Shown here piece by piece: positions 1 through 6,338 of a DNA stretch of 9,149 nt (positions within the stretch are counted from its first letter, which is position 1; each line of letters opens with the position of its first letter). A program made the translations under genes and the position numbers. Under the pieces are notes generated by a model. That model had not been told where the DNA came from. It saw only the letters and a list, made by a program, of their open reading frames with translations, and did not search any database. The stretch lies in NCBI GenBank assembly GCA_019115685.1, contig DXDC01000009.1, positions 1 through 9,149 on the forward strand. Reading direction: 5' to 3'. The DNA is from Candidatus Agrococcus pullicola (GTDB taxonomy: Bacteria > Actinomycetota > Actinomycetes > Actinomycetales > Microbacteriaceae).

Positions 1-47
1 TTGCGGACGACCTGTTCCGGGGTGTGACGCTTCCTGCTGTTCGACAT
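1..47 (-). CDS. IS3-family transposase OrfA, N-terminal fragment (cut by window edge)
   Basis: On the minus strand an ATG at 47-45 opens the peptide MSNSRKRHTPEQVVRK. This is the standard opening of IS3-family OrfA proteins, which carry the helix-turn-helix that binds the IS ends. Only about 15 codons are inside the window, so length, leucine zipper and frameshift site cannot be judged. The fragment is probably the orfA of the IS type whose orfB end lies at 9032-9149. Identification rests on the conserved R-H-T-P-E-Q-V-V-R-K motif, which is short but characteristic. Confidence 0.72.
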   Translation of the reverse strand, partial: MSNSRKRHTPEQVVR

Positions 48-103
48 GATCTGACCAGTCTCCCTGCCCACAACCGCGGGCGACAGGACGACTCTCAGAA
101 CCA

Positions 104-130
104 CCGGACCTACGAAACGGGGTCAGCCCA
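104..130 (-). repeat. Terminal inverted repeat of left-edge IS3 element
   Basis: Read on the minus strand from 130, the terminus begins TGGGCTGACCCC and ends GGTCCGG at 104. The facing terminus at 9019-9044 begins TGGGCCGCCCCC and also reaches GGTCCGG, one base shorter. The shared TGGGC/CCCC/GGTCCGG spacing is what defines it as an IS end. Confidence 0.6.
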
Positions 131-344
131 ACTCCACCCGCAATCGAAGTTATGCACAAAGATAACGAGGCAATGCTCGTCAGACTCTCTCAGTAAGTGG
201 CCATCTCCGAGCGACTCTTGCTCGCAGCGACGCAGGGAACCAGCACCGCGTGTATCTGTCACCGCGAAGGACTCGATGAGGCGGCTCCGGGCATAAGCCT
301 GAGGCATGTGGTGAAGCTGAAGATACTTGGAGCGAAGTTGTGCC

Positions 345-1796
345 TTACTGATTTTGTAGCGCTTGTGCTTGACTTGCCACCCGGTTGCGGACGGCGGTGA
401 TGCCCGGCAGAAAGAAGCTCGCCAGAACGGCTACGCAGGCCGCACTGATGGTCACCCAAGCCGCGGTCAGAAACGCCTCTTGCAACGTAGCTGGGTCGAA
501 CTCTGTGCCGATGATGCCAAAGAACACGGTGCCGACAACGGCGACGCCGAGGGCAGCGCCGACTTGTTGGAACGTAGTGAGCGCGCCCGATGCTGAACCC
601 GCATCATCCACCGGGACCGTTGCTAGCGCCACATCGAGAAGTGGGACGACGAGAATACCAAGACCTATGCCCGCTACCCCCATAGGAAGAATCAAATCGG
701 GAATGGTTAGTGCATCCGCCCGATCACTGACAACAGCGATGGACCATCCCACACCGGCGGCCTGAAAAATCGCTCCTGCAGTCACCAGCAGTTTCCCAAG
801 TTTAGCTGTGAGAGGGACTGCGACACCGCTGCCGATGACCGCCCCAAGGCTGAAAGGAAGAATGGTCAAGCCTGCATGCCAGGCGCTGAACCCGAGGCCT
901 GATTGCAGGTAAAGCGTGAGGATGAGAAAGTAGCTCGCAACTCCAGCCTGGAAAGTCAGTTGCACCACTAAACCCGCACTGAATCCACGGTCCCGAAACA
1001 ACCCCATGGGCAGTAACGGAGCCTGGTTTGTCACGGAACGAAGTCGTTGCTGCCGGACGAACAAGGCAAGGAGCACCGGAGACAAGAGCATGAGCACAAA
1101 GACCCACAATGGCCAGCCCAATTGCCGACCCTCAACGAGCGGATACACCAGCGCTAATACCCCAGCCATCGCGAGCAGCACGCCTTTCACGTCTACCCGC
1201 AATGCGTGTGCGGATTTAGTTTCCGGAATGAGCCACAGTGCGCCGACTATGAGCACAACACCGATCGGGACGTTAATCATGAAGATAGAGCGCCAGCCTA
1301 TCCCGAACGCATCGCCGGTGATAAGTGCACCCCCAACGAGTGGTCCAGCCACGGCCGCAAGTCCTGTGACCGCCCCGGTGATTCCGTAGACCGCAGCGCG
1401 CTCGCGAGGCGGAAATATCGCCTGAATTATCGACAGCACCTGTGGAACCATGACGCCTGCAAACAGGCCCTGCATGGCACGAAACCCAACGAGAGCGCCA
1501 GCAGTAGAGGCAAGTCCCGCCAGCAGTGACGCCGCAGTGAACCCGACCACCCCAATGACAAACACCCGCCGTCGCCCAAAGACGTCTCCGAGCCTGCCGC
1601 CGGTGATTAGGAGTGCTGCCAAGCCCAACAGGTAGCCGCTGACGATCCACTCCAGGTGCTCTGATGTAGCGCCAAGATCCTGCTGGATTGCGGGAAGGGC
1701 GACATTGACGATCGTGACATCCATCAGATCCATGAACAACGCGATCAGCAACACGATGACTGCGGCGACCCTGCTTCGGCTACCCGTCTGAGACAT
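345..1796 (-). CDS. MFS drug efflux transporter, DHA2 (14-TM, EmrB/QacA-like) family
   Basis: An integral membrane antiporter of 483 residues, the usual size of 14-helix DHA2 multidrug:proton antiporters. Helix 1 carries LMDVTIVNVALP (about residues 24-35), the DHA2 D-x-T-I-V-N-V-A-L-P signature. Motif A is GGRLGDVFGRRR (66-77) in the loop between helices 2 and 3. RAMQG (106-110) fits motif B. GLAAVAGPLVGGALI (145-159) is motif C, the antiporter signature. Hydrophobic segments continue to the C-terminus. I chose ATG at 1796-1794 over an in-frame GTG at 1808 because GGGGAG lies four bases upstream of this ATG. The gene is divergent from the marR-type gene at 1900, a classic regulator/pump arrangement, and is probably repressed by it. 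The substrate cannot be predicted from sequence. No truncation is visible. Family call is secure; the specific drug is unknown. Confidence 0.93.
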   Translation of the reverse strand: MSQTGSRSRVAAVIVLLIALFMDLMDVTIVNVALPAIQQDLGATSEHLEWIVSGYLLGLAALLITGGRLGDVFGRRRVFVIGVVGFTAASLLAGLASTAGALVGFRAMQGLFAGVMVPQVLSIIQAIFPPRERAAVYGITGAVTGLAAVAGPLVGGALITGDAFGIGWRSIFMINVPIGVVLIVGALWLIPETKSAHALRVDVKGVLLAMAGVLALVYPLVEGRQLGWPLWVFVLMLLSPVLLALFVRQQRLRSVTNQAPLLPMGLFRDRGFSAGLVVQLTFQAGVASYFLILTLYLQSGLGFSAWHAGLTILPFSLGAVIGSGVAVPLTAKLGKLLVTAGAIFQAAGVGWSIAVVSDRADALTIPDLILPMGVAGIGLGILVVPLLDVALATVPVDDAGSASGALTTFQQVGAALGVAVVGTVFFGIIGTEFDPATLQEAFLTAAWVTISAACVAVLASFFLPGITAVRNRVASQAQALQNQ

Positions 1797-1800
1797 GACA

Positions 1801-1806
1801 CTCCCC
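1801..1806 (-). promoter_or_regulatory. Ribosome binding site fixing the efflux pump start
   Basis: GGGGAG on the minus strand lies four bases before the ATG at 1796-1794. The alternative in-frame GTG at 1808-1806 overlaps this motif and has only AT-rich sequence upstream, so the shorter protein is preferred. Confidence 0.6.
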
Positions 1807-1826
1807 ACGTTATAATTTCACCAACA

Positions 1827-1868
1827 GGAACATCCCAAATCAATACTGTACTGACATGGGATAGTTCC
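1827..1868. promoter_or_regulatory. Extended dyad operator candidate between efflux pump and marR
   Basis: The sequence GGAACATCCC (1827-1836) is mirrored by GGGATAGTTCC (1858-1868) with a single-base insertion. Between them TAC-T-GTA (1844-1850) is itself symmetric about the same centre near 1847, and parts of the spacer also match. The symmetry covers the middle of the 103-bp region between divergent genes and includes -35-like TTGATT (minus, 1843-1838) and CTGACA (plus, 1851-1856). A dimeric MarR regulator controlling both genes is the simple inference. No exact -10/-35 pair is certain in either direction. Confidence 0.5.
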
Positions 1869-1877
1869 ATAATGGAA
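1865..1877. promoter_or_regulatory. Second palindrome TTCCATAATGGAA in the marR promoter region
   Basis: This is a perfect 6-bp inverted repeat (TTCCAT / ATGGAA) around a single A. It overlaps CATAAT (1868-1873), a plausible -10 element for the marR-type gene, and shares TTCC with the right arm of the longer dyad. It could be a separate MarR half-site pair giving autorepression. Function is inferred from position and symmetry only. Confidence 0.45.
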
Positions 1878-1899
1878 AGACTACGAGAGGTGTCCCGAA

Positions 1900-2325
1900 A
1901 TGTCCAGCCCGAACGGTGCCCGTATCCAGCGCGCGCAGCAGAATGCTCTCGTCAACGCGGTCCTCGGCAACGAGCGCATCGCCCGCGAGTTCGGTCTGCT
2001 CGTCATCGACCTCCAAACGCTGCACCTTCTCGTCCTCCGCGGAAACGTGCGGACTCCGAAGCAGCTCAGTCAGGCCACGAGTATGCCTAATAGCACGGTG
2101 ACGCGCGTTCTCGATCGCCTCGAGAGCGGTGGGTACCTCCGCAGGGTGCATGATCCGGTGGATCGCAGGCGAATCAACATCGAGCTGATCCCGGAGGCAA
2201 TCGAGCCGGTCAACCGCCGGTATCACCAATATGCCGATGCGCTCAGCGACGTGAACGCGAATTTCACCGAAGAAGAACTCGGAATCGTCGCCCGCTATCT
2301 CGAACAGACCAGTTCAACCTTCTGA
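1900..2325 (+). CDS. MarR-family winged-helix transcriptional regulator
   Basis: A 141-residue cytoplasmic DNA-binding protein, the typical MarR length. The helix-turn-helix lies at about residues 52-76: TPKQLSQ, then a recognition helix beginning PNSTVTRVLDRLESGGYL. It is followed by the wing with the family hallmark D-x-x-D-R-R at residues 85-90. The N- and C-terminal helices would form the dimer interface. AGAGG about 10 bases upstream of the ATG is a reasonable Shine-Dalgarno. The gene is divergent from the DHA2 pump, and the region between them has two inverted repeats, so it is probably an autoregulated repressor of the pump relieved by a small-molecule ligand. The ligand is unknown. 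The gene appears intact. Confidence 0.9.
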   Translation: MSSPNGARIQRAQQNALVNAVLGNERIAREFGLLVIDLQTLHLLVLRGNVRTPKQLSQATSMPNSTVTRVLDRLESGGYLRRVHDPVDRRRINIELIPEAIEPVNRRYHQYADALSDVNANFTEEELGIVARYLEQTSSTF

Positions 2326-2343
2326 AAGTGCATGGCACTTTTT
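2325..2343 (+). terminator. Rho-independent terminator after marR
   Basis: AAAGTGC, loop ATG, GCACTTT gives a 7-bp perfect stem followed by further T residues (five in a row to 2343). The last base of the marR stop codon (2323-2325) is the first base of the stem. Confidence 0.7.
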
Positions 2344-2796
2344 AGCCGCGTGGTTCGCCCATTTTGGTTCTGGCAAGGTGCATTCCGGTTGACCTCAGAA
2401 ATAGTGTGACGTTTGGGTTGTGAATCTGCCGTACGAGGCTACTGAGTCTCCCGCGCGTCTCAGCAAGAAATTGAAATCCTACCCCAGCGTGCTGGATCAA
2501 GACCCAACGGGGTCGTAACGTTTCCGGAGCCGACACCCCAACCGAATGGGGGAGAAACTTTTGCACCTTCGTCAGATGACGTTTCGGGGTCGCCAATCTC
2601 GCAGCCCCGATCGCTTTCGTTCGCCGGGTGCGAGTGCGTCACCACCGTCTACGAAGTCACGAGTCGCAGAGCCGAGGGCCATCGCAAGATACGTGCGCAC
2701 CGCTTCTCACGCTTCGGCCTACTGCCCGGCGCGGTCCACAGAAGGTGCGTGCTCGGGGTGATCCCGATGTTCCGAGTGGGCATCTCAATGGCCTGA
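2344..2796. other. 453-bp stretch without a recognised gene
   Basis: No frame here shows convincing coding character. The longest candidate, minus strand 2596-2342, has uneven third-position GC and no domain I recognise. The motif ACGTTT appears three times (near 2410, 2518 and 2580), with partly similar surroundings in the last two. A small hairpin CCCCA/TGGGG lies at 2536-2551. CCTGATTA is repeated at 2792-2799 and 2803-2810. The segment may be a decayed mobile-element end, but I cannot show it. Confidence 0.4.
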
Positions 2797-3192
2797 TTAT
2801 GACCTGATTACGCGACCACGCCACCTCTCGCGCAGCAGCCACCGCCGGGTGAAGTCGCCGTGCAGCGCGTCGCGCACCGCCCGGGCCCAACCCGCACCGG
2901 AGCGGCAAGCCTATGATTGCGTATCGATTCGGGTCGCCTCTTAGCCGATAGCGCCAGCACTTGCGGCACGGGCATAGTCTTGAAAAACGGGCTGAGCGTG
3001 TCCGCAATCAAGAACCATAAGGCGTGGATCCTGGCGAAGGACTTCGAGAGATTCCCGGCCCTGCTGAGTTCGGTCAGCTCGTCCAGCCGCGGCGTGAGTT
3101 TCTCGAGTCTCTCCTCTCCGGCACGAAGCACCTGCACCGACCGCGCCCAGCAGGCTAACGGCTCGGAGTCGGTCCTTGCGCGGCCGGCTCAT
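2797..3192 (-). pseudogene. Frame-scrambled remnant of an unknown gene
   Basis: An ATG at 3192-3190 overlaps the stop of the truncated transporter upstream (ATGA), suggesting a former operon. GC-rich third positions point to three successive frames. The first 18 codons (MSRPRKDRLRAVSLLGAV) are in the ATG frame. Then about 3137-2930 (with LEKLTPRLDELTELSRAG and FLIADTLSPFF) is in the frame opened by a GTG at 3137. Then about 2910-2797 (ending in RRWLLRERWRGRVIRS and a TAA) is in the third frame. I read this as one or two genes broken by indels, or fragments joined by rearrangement. I do not recognise the product. A short overlapping gene or chance open frames cannot be excluded. Confidence 0.35.
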
Positions 3193-3434
3193 GGTGTTCC
3201 TGCTTCCCCAGTGGCGGGTTGGGCGATGTGCGAAGACGCATCGGCAGAAGTGCTCGCCGCCTGTATGTTGCGGTGTTTCGGGATCGCGCAGCCGATCAGT
3301 GCTGCGATGACGAGGGCGATTCCACCGACAGTGACGGCGGGGATGGCGGCGTCAGTGAAGCCGGTGGGGGTGAGTTCGCCACCTGCGGCAGTAAAGATCG
3401 CCGTAAGGGTTGCGATGCCGAGGGCGATGCCGAT
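3189..3434 (-). pseudogene. DHA2-type MFS transporter, C-terminal fragment truncated by IS3
   Basis: The last ~81 codons of a second transporter remain. IGIALGIATLTAIFTAAGG and AVTVGGIALVIAALIGCAIP resemble the final two helices (TM13 and TM14) of DHA2 family pumps, followed by a short hydrophilic tail ending in a TGA. Upstream the frame runs open into the IS3 inverted repeat at 3435, but codons beyond that point belong to the IS. The N-terminal ~400 codons are not found on the far side of the IS, so the gene was lost by deletion or rearrangement and not merely split. It differs from the intact pump at 345-1796 (there VGAALGVAVVGTVFFG). No start codon or promoter of its own is present. Confidence 0.7.
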
Positions 3435-3458
3435 TGAACCGCTCTGGGTTTCGTTCCG
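3435..3458 (+). repeat. Left inverted repeat of the internal IS3 element
   Basis: Begins TGAACCGCTCTGGGTT and ends GTTCCG. It pairs with the reverse complement of 6219-6242, with four mismatches in 24 positions (8, 9, 17 and 18). Confidence 0.88.
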
Positions 3459-3482
3459 TTCTTTTATCGAGAGGATGGGAAC

Positions 3483-3806
3483 ATGCCCGCGAAGTATCCG
3501 CAGTCGTTCAAGGACCGTGCGGTCCGCATGGTGGTGGACAGGCTCGAAGCCAACGAGGACGGCCTGACCTGCTACCAGGTGATCAAACTCACCGCCCCGA
3601 AGTTGAACGTGTCGACCGAGGCGCTGCGCCGTTGGGTCGAGCAAGCCGATATCGACAAAGGCGCCAGGCCGGGCACGACGACCGACGCGCAGGCCGAGAT
3701 TCGTAAGCTCAAACGGGAGAATGCGGAGTTGCGTCGTGCGAACGAGATCTTGAAGACCGCGTCGGCGTTTTTCGCCGCGGAGCTCGACCGGCCCACGCCG
3801 AGATGA
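3483..3806 (+). CDS. IS3-family transposase OrfA
   Basis: A 107-residue protein with an N-terminal helix-turn-helix (about residues 8-52, ending ALRRWVEQ). A leucine-zipper-like coiled coil follows with Leu76, Leu83 and Leu90 at seven-residue spacing (RKLKRENAELRRANEILK). It ends in the SAFFAAELDRP tail typical of this subgroup. It binds the IS ends and, when fused to OrfB by -1 frameshifting, forms the full transposase. A GTTTTTC run at the SAFF codons is a candidate slippery site. The stop TGA (3804-3806) also overlaps the orfB ATG (ATGA). An AGAGG motif sits nine bases before the ATG. OrfA is intact, but its partner is broken by IS30, so this copy should be inactive by itself. Confidence 0.92.
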   Translation: MPAKYPQSFKDRAVRMVVDRLEANEDGLTCYQVIKLTAPKLNVSTEALRRWVEQADIDKGARPGTTTDAQAEIRKLKRENAELRRANEILKTASAFFAAELDRPTPR

Positions 3807-4417
3807 TCGCGTATATCGACTTGTATCGCGATCAGTTCGGGGTCGAGCTCATCTGCCGCACTCTCGCAGCGACAGACGGTGGGTTCATCACCTCCCGCGG
3901 ATACCGGGCAGCGAAGACCCGTCCCGCAAGCGACCGCCAGCTCCGCGACGCGGAGCTACTGCCCGTGATCGAGCAGATCCATGCCGACAACTACGGCGTC
4001 TACGGGTCCCGGAAGATCTGGCGCGTGATGCTGCGGGCCGGCTGGCAGATCGGCCGTGATCAGGTCGCCAGACTCATGCGAATCGCGGGACTCGAAGGCG
4101 TGATCCGGGGCCGTAAACCGCGCACCACGACACCAGCGGCCAAGCCGGATGAGCGCCCGGATCTCGTCGAACGGCGCTTCCGGGCGGATCGTCCGAACCG
4201 GCTCTGGGTGGCCGACATCACGTACGTTCGCACGACGGCCGGGTTCTGTTACACCGCATTCGTGACCGACGTGTTCTCCCGGAAGATCGCAGGCTGGGCA
4301 ACCCGGGCGACGATGCGCACTGAAGACCTCCCCCTCGAGGCTCTCGAGCACGCGCTCATCTCGGCGAAGGGCGACGCGCTCGACGAACTCGTCCACCATT
4401 CGGATCGCGGAGCTCAA
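3803..4417 (+). pseudogene. IS3-family transposase OrfB, 5' part (disrupted by IS30)
   Basis: The first 205 codons of OrfB. After MIAYIDLYRDQFGVE comes a helix-turn-helix-like region with NYGVYGSRKIWRVM. The integrase core then starts at RPNRLWVADITYV, with the first catalytic Asp at residue 138. The second is Asp201 in HHSDRGAQ. The IS30 element enters immediately after the CAA codon for Gln205. Translation continues for about 67 codons into IS30 before a stop near 4618, giving a 271-residue hybrid that lacks the catalytic Glu. Such a truncated product cannot catalyse transposition; it might still bind DNA or OrfA, which is speculation. Confidence 0.92.
4415..4417 (+). repeat. IS30 target-site duplication, left copy (CAA)
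   Basis: CAA here and at 5915-5917 flank the IS30 element exactly. Collapsing the two restores a continuous orfB frame (G-A-Q-Y-V-S-I-R). Confidence 0.85.
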
Positions 4418-4445
4418 GGCGAATTCAACTGGTCGTCGCAACACC
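4418..4445 (+). repeat. Left inverted repeat of the IS30 element
   Basis: Starts GGCGAATTCAAC and ends GCAACACC. It aligns without gaps to the reverse complement of 5887-5914 at 21 of 28 positions. Confidence 0.85.
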
Positions 4446-4467
4446 TTAATCGTGGAGGTGTTCAGCG

Positions 4468-5907
4468 ATGGCGACGAAGTACTGGTTTGCGAAGACGAGC
4501 GAGATGCCGGAAGGTGCTCGACGCCAGTGGCGTGCCGATCGAGCGTTGCGGCCGCCGATGCGGTCGCCCGGGCGGCCTGAGCCCTCGCGGGCGGTGCAGC
4601 GGCAGTTCTGGCGTCTGATTGCGACGGGCATCAATTCGGCCGAGGCAGCTTTGCGGGTGGGCGTGTCTGTGCCAGTTGGGAGCCGTTGGTTTCGCCACGC
4701 TGGCGGCATGCCACCGATCTCATTGGCCGAGCCGACCGGCCGCTACCTGTCCTTCGAGGAGCGCGAGGAGATCGCGCTGCTGCGCGCGAAGCAGGTCGGG
4801 GTGCGTGAAATCGCACGCAGGGTCGGCCGTGACCCGGGAACGGTCTCTCGCGAGCTGCGCCGCAACGCGGCCACGCGCAGTGGGACGCTGGAGTACCGGG
4901 CGTTGGTGGCGCAGTGGAAGGCTCAGCAGGCGGCGAAGCGACCGAAGGCGGCGCGGCTCGCGACCAACGACAGGCTGCGTGAGTACGTCCAGGAGCGTCT
5001 CGCCGGCAGTATCCGCAGTCCGGACGGCAGGATCGTCGTCGGGCCGGAACCACCGACATGGAAGGGGCTGAACAAGCCGCATCGGCAGGATCGGCGGTGG
5101 GTGACCGCGTGGAGTCCGGAGCAGATCTCGCGCCGTTTGAAGGTCGACTTCCCGGATGATGAGTCCATGCGCATCAGCCACGAGGCGATCTATCAGTCGC
5201 TGTTCATCCAGGGTCGGGGTGCGCTCAAGCGTGAGCTCGTCACTTGCCTGCGAACAGGCCGCGCACTCCGGCGACCACGAGCTCGAGTGCGGAACCGGCC
5301 GCAAGGGCATGTCACCGCGGATGTCGTATTCTCCGAACGTCCTGCGGAGGCCGCGGACCGCGCCGTCCCCGGGCATTGGGAGGGCGACCTGATCATCGGC
5401 ACGGGCCGGTCGGCGATCGGCACGATCGTCGAGCGCAAGAGCCGCTCGACCCTGCTGGTGCATCTGCCACGACTGGAAGGCTATGGCGAGATTTTGCCCG
5501 TCAAGAACGGTCCCGCGTTGGGCGGGTATGGCGCTGTCGCGATGAACGCCGCGCTGAGCCTGTCAATGACGAAGCTTCCAGAACAGCTCCGCAAGACACT
5601 CACCCGGGACCGCGGCAAGGAGCTCTCCGCGCACGCTCAGTTCGCGCTCGATACGGGAACGAAGGTGTTCTTCGCCGACCCCCACTCGCCCTGGCAGCGG
5701 CCGACGAACGAGAACACCAACGGGTTGCTACGGCAATACTTCCCGAAGGGCACAGACCTCTCACGATGGTCGGCGGAAGATCTCGAAGCAGTCGCTCTCG
5801 CGTTGAACAACCGACCCCGCAAGAGCCTCGGCTGGAAGACTCCGGCCGAGGTGTTCGAAGAGCAGCTACGCTCGCTTCAACAACCCGGTGTTGCATCGAC
5901 CGGTTGA
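4468..5907 (+). CDS. IS30-family transposase
   Basis: A 479-residue DDE transposase, long for IS30 but normal for the actinobacterial subgroup with an extra N-terminal region. Residues about 50-80 (LIATGINSAEAALRVGVS) look like a first helix-turn-helix. Residues 93-133 (YLSFEEREEIALL, VREIARRVGRDPGTVSRELRRN) are the conserved IS30 helix-turn-helix. The catalytic triad is Asp307 in GHWEGDLIIG, Asp381 in LTRDRGKEL and Glu415 in PTNENTNGLLRQYFPKG, giving the DD(33)E spacing of the family. GGAGG lies nine bases before the ATG. The stop codon is inside the right inverted repeat. The gene appears intact and the protein should cut and join the IS ends. Confidence 0.95.
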   Translation: MATKYWFAKTSEMPEGARRQWRADRALRPPMRSPGRPEPSRAVQRQFWRLIATGINSAEAALRVGVSVPVGSRWFRHAGGMPPISLAEPTGRYLSFEEREEIALLRAKQVGVREIARRVGRDPGTVSRELRRNAATRSGTLEYRALVAQWKAQQAAKRPKAARLATNDRLREYVQERLAGSIRSPDGRIVVGPEPPTWKGLNKPHRQDRRWVTAWSPEQISRRLKVDFPDDESMRISHEAIYQSLFIQGRGALKRELVTCLRTGRALRRPRARVRNRPQGHVTADVVFSERPAEAADRAVPGHWEGDLIIGTGRSAIGTIVERKSRSTLLVHLPRLEGYGEILPVKNGPALGGYGAVAMNAALSLSMTKLPEQLRKTLTRDRGKELSAHAQFALDTGTKVFFADPHSPWQRPTNENTNGLLRQYFPKGTDLSRWSAEDLEAVALALNNRPRKSLGWKTPAEVFEEQLRSLQQPGVASTG

Positions 5908-5914
5908 ACCCAGC
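5887..5914 (-). repeat. Right inverted repeat of the IS30 element
   Basis: On the minus strand from 5914 it starts GCTGGGTTCAACCGG and ends GCAACACC. It contains the last codons and stop of the transposase. Confidence 0.85.
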
Positions 5915-5917
5915 CAA
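5915..5917 (+). repeat. IS30 target-site duplication, right copy (CAA)
   Basis: Identical to 4415-4417, and directly followed by the TAC codon that continues the interrupted orfB. Confidence 0.85.
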
Positions 5918-6214
5918 TACGTTTCCATTCGGTACTCCGAACGCCTCGCCCAGGCCGGCATCACCGGCTCAGTTGGAACCGTTGGCGACAGTTACGACAA
6001 TGCCCTCGCTGAGACCGTCAACGGTCTCTACAAGGCTGAACTCATCCATGCCCGACCCGCCTGGCCATCGGTCACCGAAGTCGAGTTCCAGACGATGAAC
6101 TGGGTCGACTGGTGGAACAACCACCGCCTTCACGAAGCGCTCGACTACGCCACCCCGACCGAGTTCGAAACCACCTACTATCAATCACGAGACGCCGCAC
6201 CGGCGCTCACATAG
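5915..6214 (+). pseudogene. IS3-family transposase OrfB, 3' part (disrupted by IS30)
   Basis: The remaining 98 codons of OrfB after the IS30 insertion: YVSIRYSERLAQAGI, then SVGTVGDSYDNALAETVN with the catalytic Glu. The typical end motifs WVDWWNNHRLHEALDY and a TAG follow. In the restored protein of 303 residues this Glu is residue 237, exactly 35 residues after Asp201, which confirms that the two halves belong together. It has no start of its own and is presumably not translated. Confidence 0.92.
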
Positions 6215-6218
6215 ACAT

Positions 6219-6242
6219 CGGAACAGAACCCAGGTCGGTTCA
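6219..6242 (-). repeat. Right inverted repeat of the internal IS3 element
   Basis: On the minus strand from 6242 it reads TGAACCGACCTGGGTT and ends GTTCCG, matching the left end at 20 of 24 positions. Confidence 0.88.
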
Positions 6243-6277
6243 GTCTCGTTTTCCAGCGCCGGACGGTGAAAATGCCC

Positions 6278-6300
6278 GCGAGACACGAGTTATGTCTCGC
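6278..6300 (-). terminator. Hairpin downstream of the toxin gene, possible terminator
   Basis: GCGAGACA (6278-6285) and TGTCTCGC (6293-6300) form a perfect 8-bp stem with a 7-base loop, 39 bases past the toxin stop. On the minus strand a short TTTT tract follows a few bases later. The T tract is weak, so it may instead be part of a mobile-element end: GTTATG-type motifs repeat at 6289, 6310 and 6326. Confidence 0.4.
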
Positions 6301-6338
6301 AACCGATGCGTTATGAGACGCCCAGGTTATGAGGCACC

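Larger units (their letters stand above)
1..130 (-). mobile_element. IS3-family element, partial (orfA end and left terminus)
   Basis: The element reads leftward out of the window. It consists of the first codons of an IS3-type orfA (47 down to 1), an 83-bp leader, and a terminal sequence on the minus strand that begins TGGGCTGACCCC at position 130. This terminus resembles the one at 9019-9044 (TGGGC, then G, CCCC and later GGTCCGG in both), which belongs to the orfB end of an IS3 element at the other window edge. I infer that these are the left and right ends of the same IS type. The outer boundary at 130 is set from that comparison. The rest of the element lies outside the window. Confidence 0.7.
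4418..5914 (+). mobile_element. IS30-family insertion sequence, complete
   Basis: A 1,497-bp element in the same orientation as the IS3 host. Its 28-bp ends match at 21 positions, most clearly over TTCAAC and GCAACACC. It carries one full transposase gene and is flanked by CAA duplications. The reading frame of the interrupted orfB is perfect after removal, so the insertion looks recent and no bases were lost. Potentially still mobile. Confidence 0.92.
3435..6242 (+). mobile_element. IS3-family insertion sequence, interrupted by an IS30-family element
   Basis: The element is bounded by 24-bp inverted repeats (3435-3458 and 6219-6242, 20 of 24 matching) that begin TGAACCG. It carries orfA (3483-3806) and orfB (3803 onward) overlapping as ATGA. 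Taking out the IS30 copy and one CAA gives 1,308 bp, a normal IS3-family size. The flanks (CGAT before, GTCT after) do not form a target-site duplication. Together with the missing half of the transporter on its left, this points to IS-mediated deletion or recombination after insertion. The element is a different subtype from the pieces at the window edges. Confidence 0.9.

Noticed and set aside
110..307. Minus-strand open frame of 65 codons between the left IS and the efflux pump
   Set aside because: Odd composition, no recognisable domain, no ribosome binding site and no conserved motif; treated as chance.
1797..1808. GTG at 1808 as start of the efflux pump
   Set aside because: It would overlap the GGGGAG motif that serves the ATG at 1796, and has no Shine-Dalgarno of its own.
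2342..2596. Minus-strand open frame of 84 codons next to marR
   Set aside because: Third-position GC is uneven, no domain is seen, and it converges with the marR terminator; not supported as a gene.
3435..3644. Apparent N-terminal extension of the truncated transporter into the IS3 element
   Set aside because: These codons are the antisense of the IS3 inverted repeat and orfA; only the part below 3435 is transporter-like.
4720..6098. Long open frames antisense to, or overlapping, the IS30 transposase (minus 4720-5463, plus 5244-6098)
   Set aside because: GC-rich shadows of the transposase; Arg/Pro/Ala-rich without domains.
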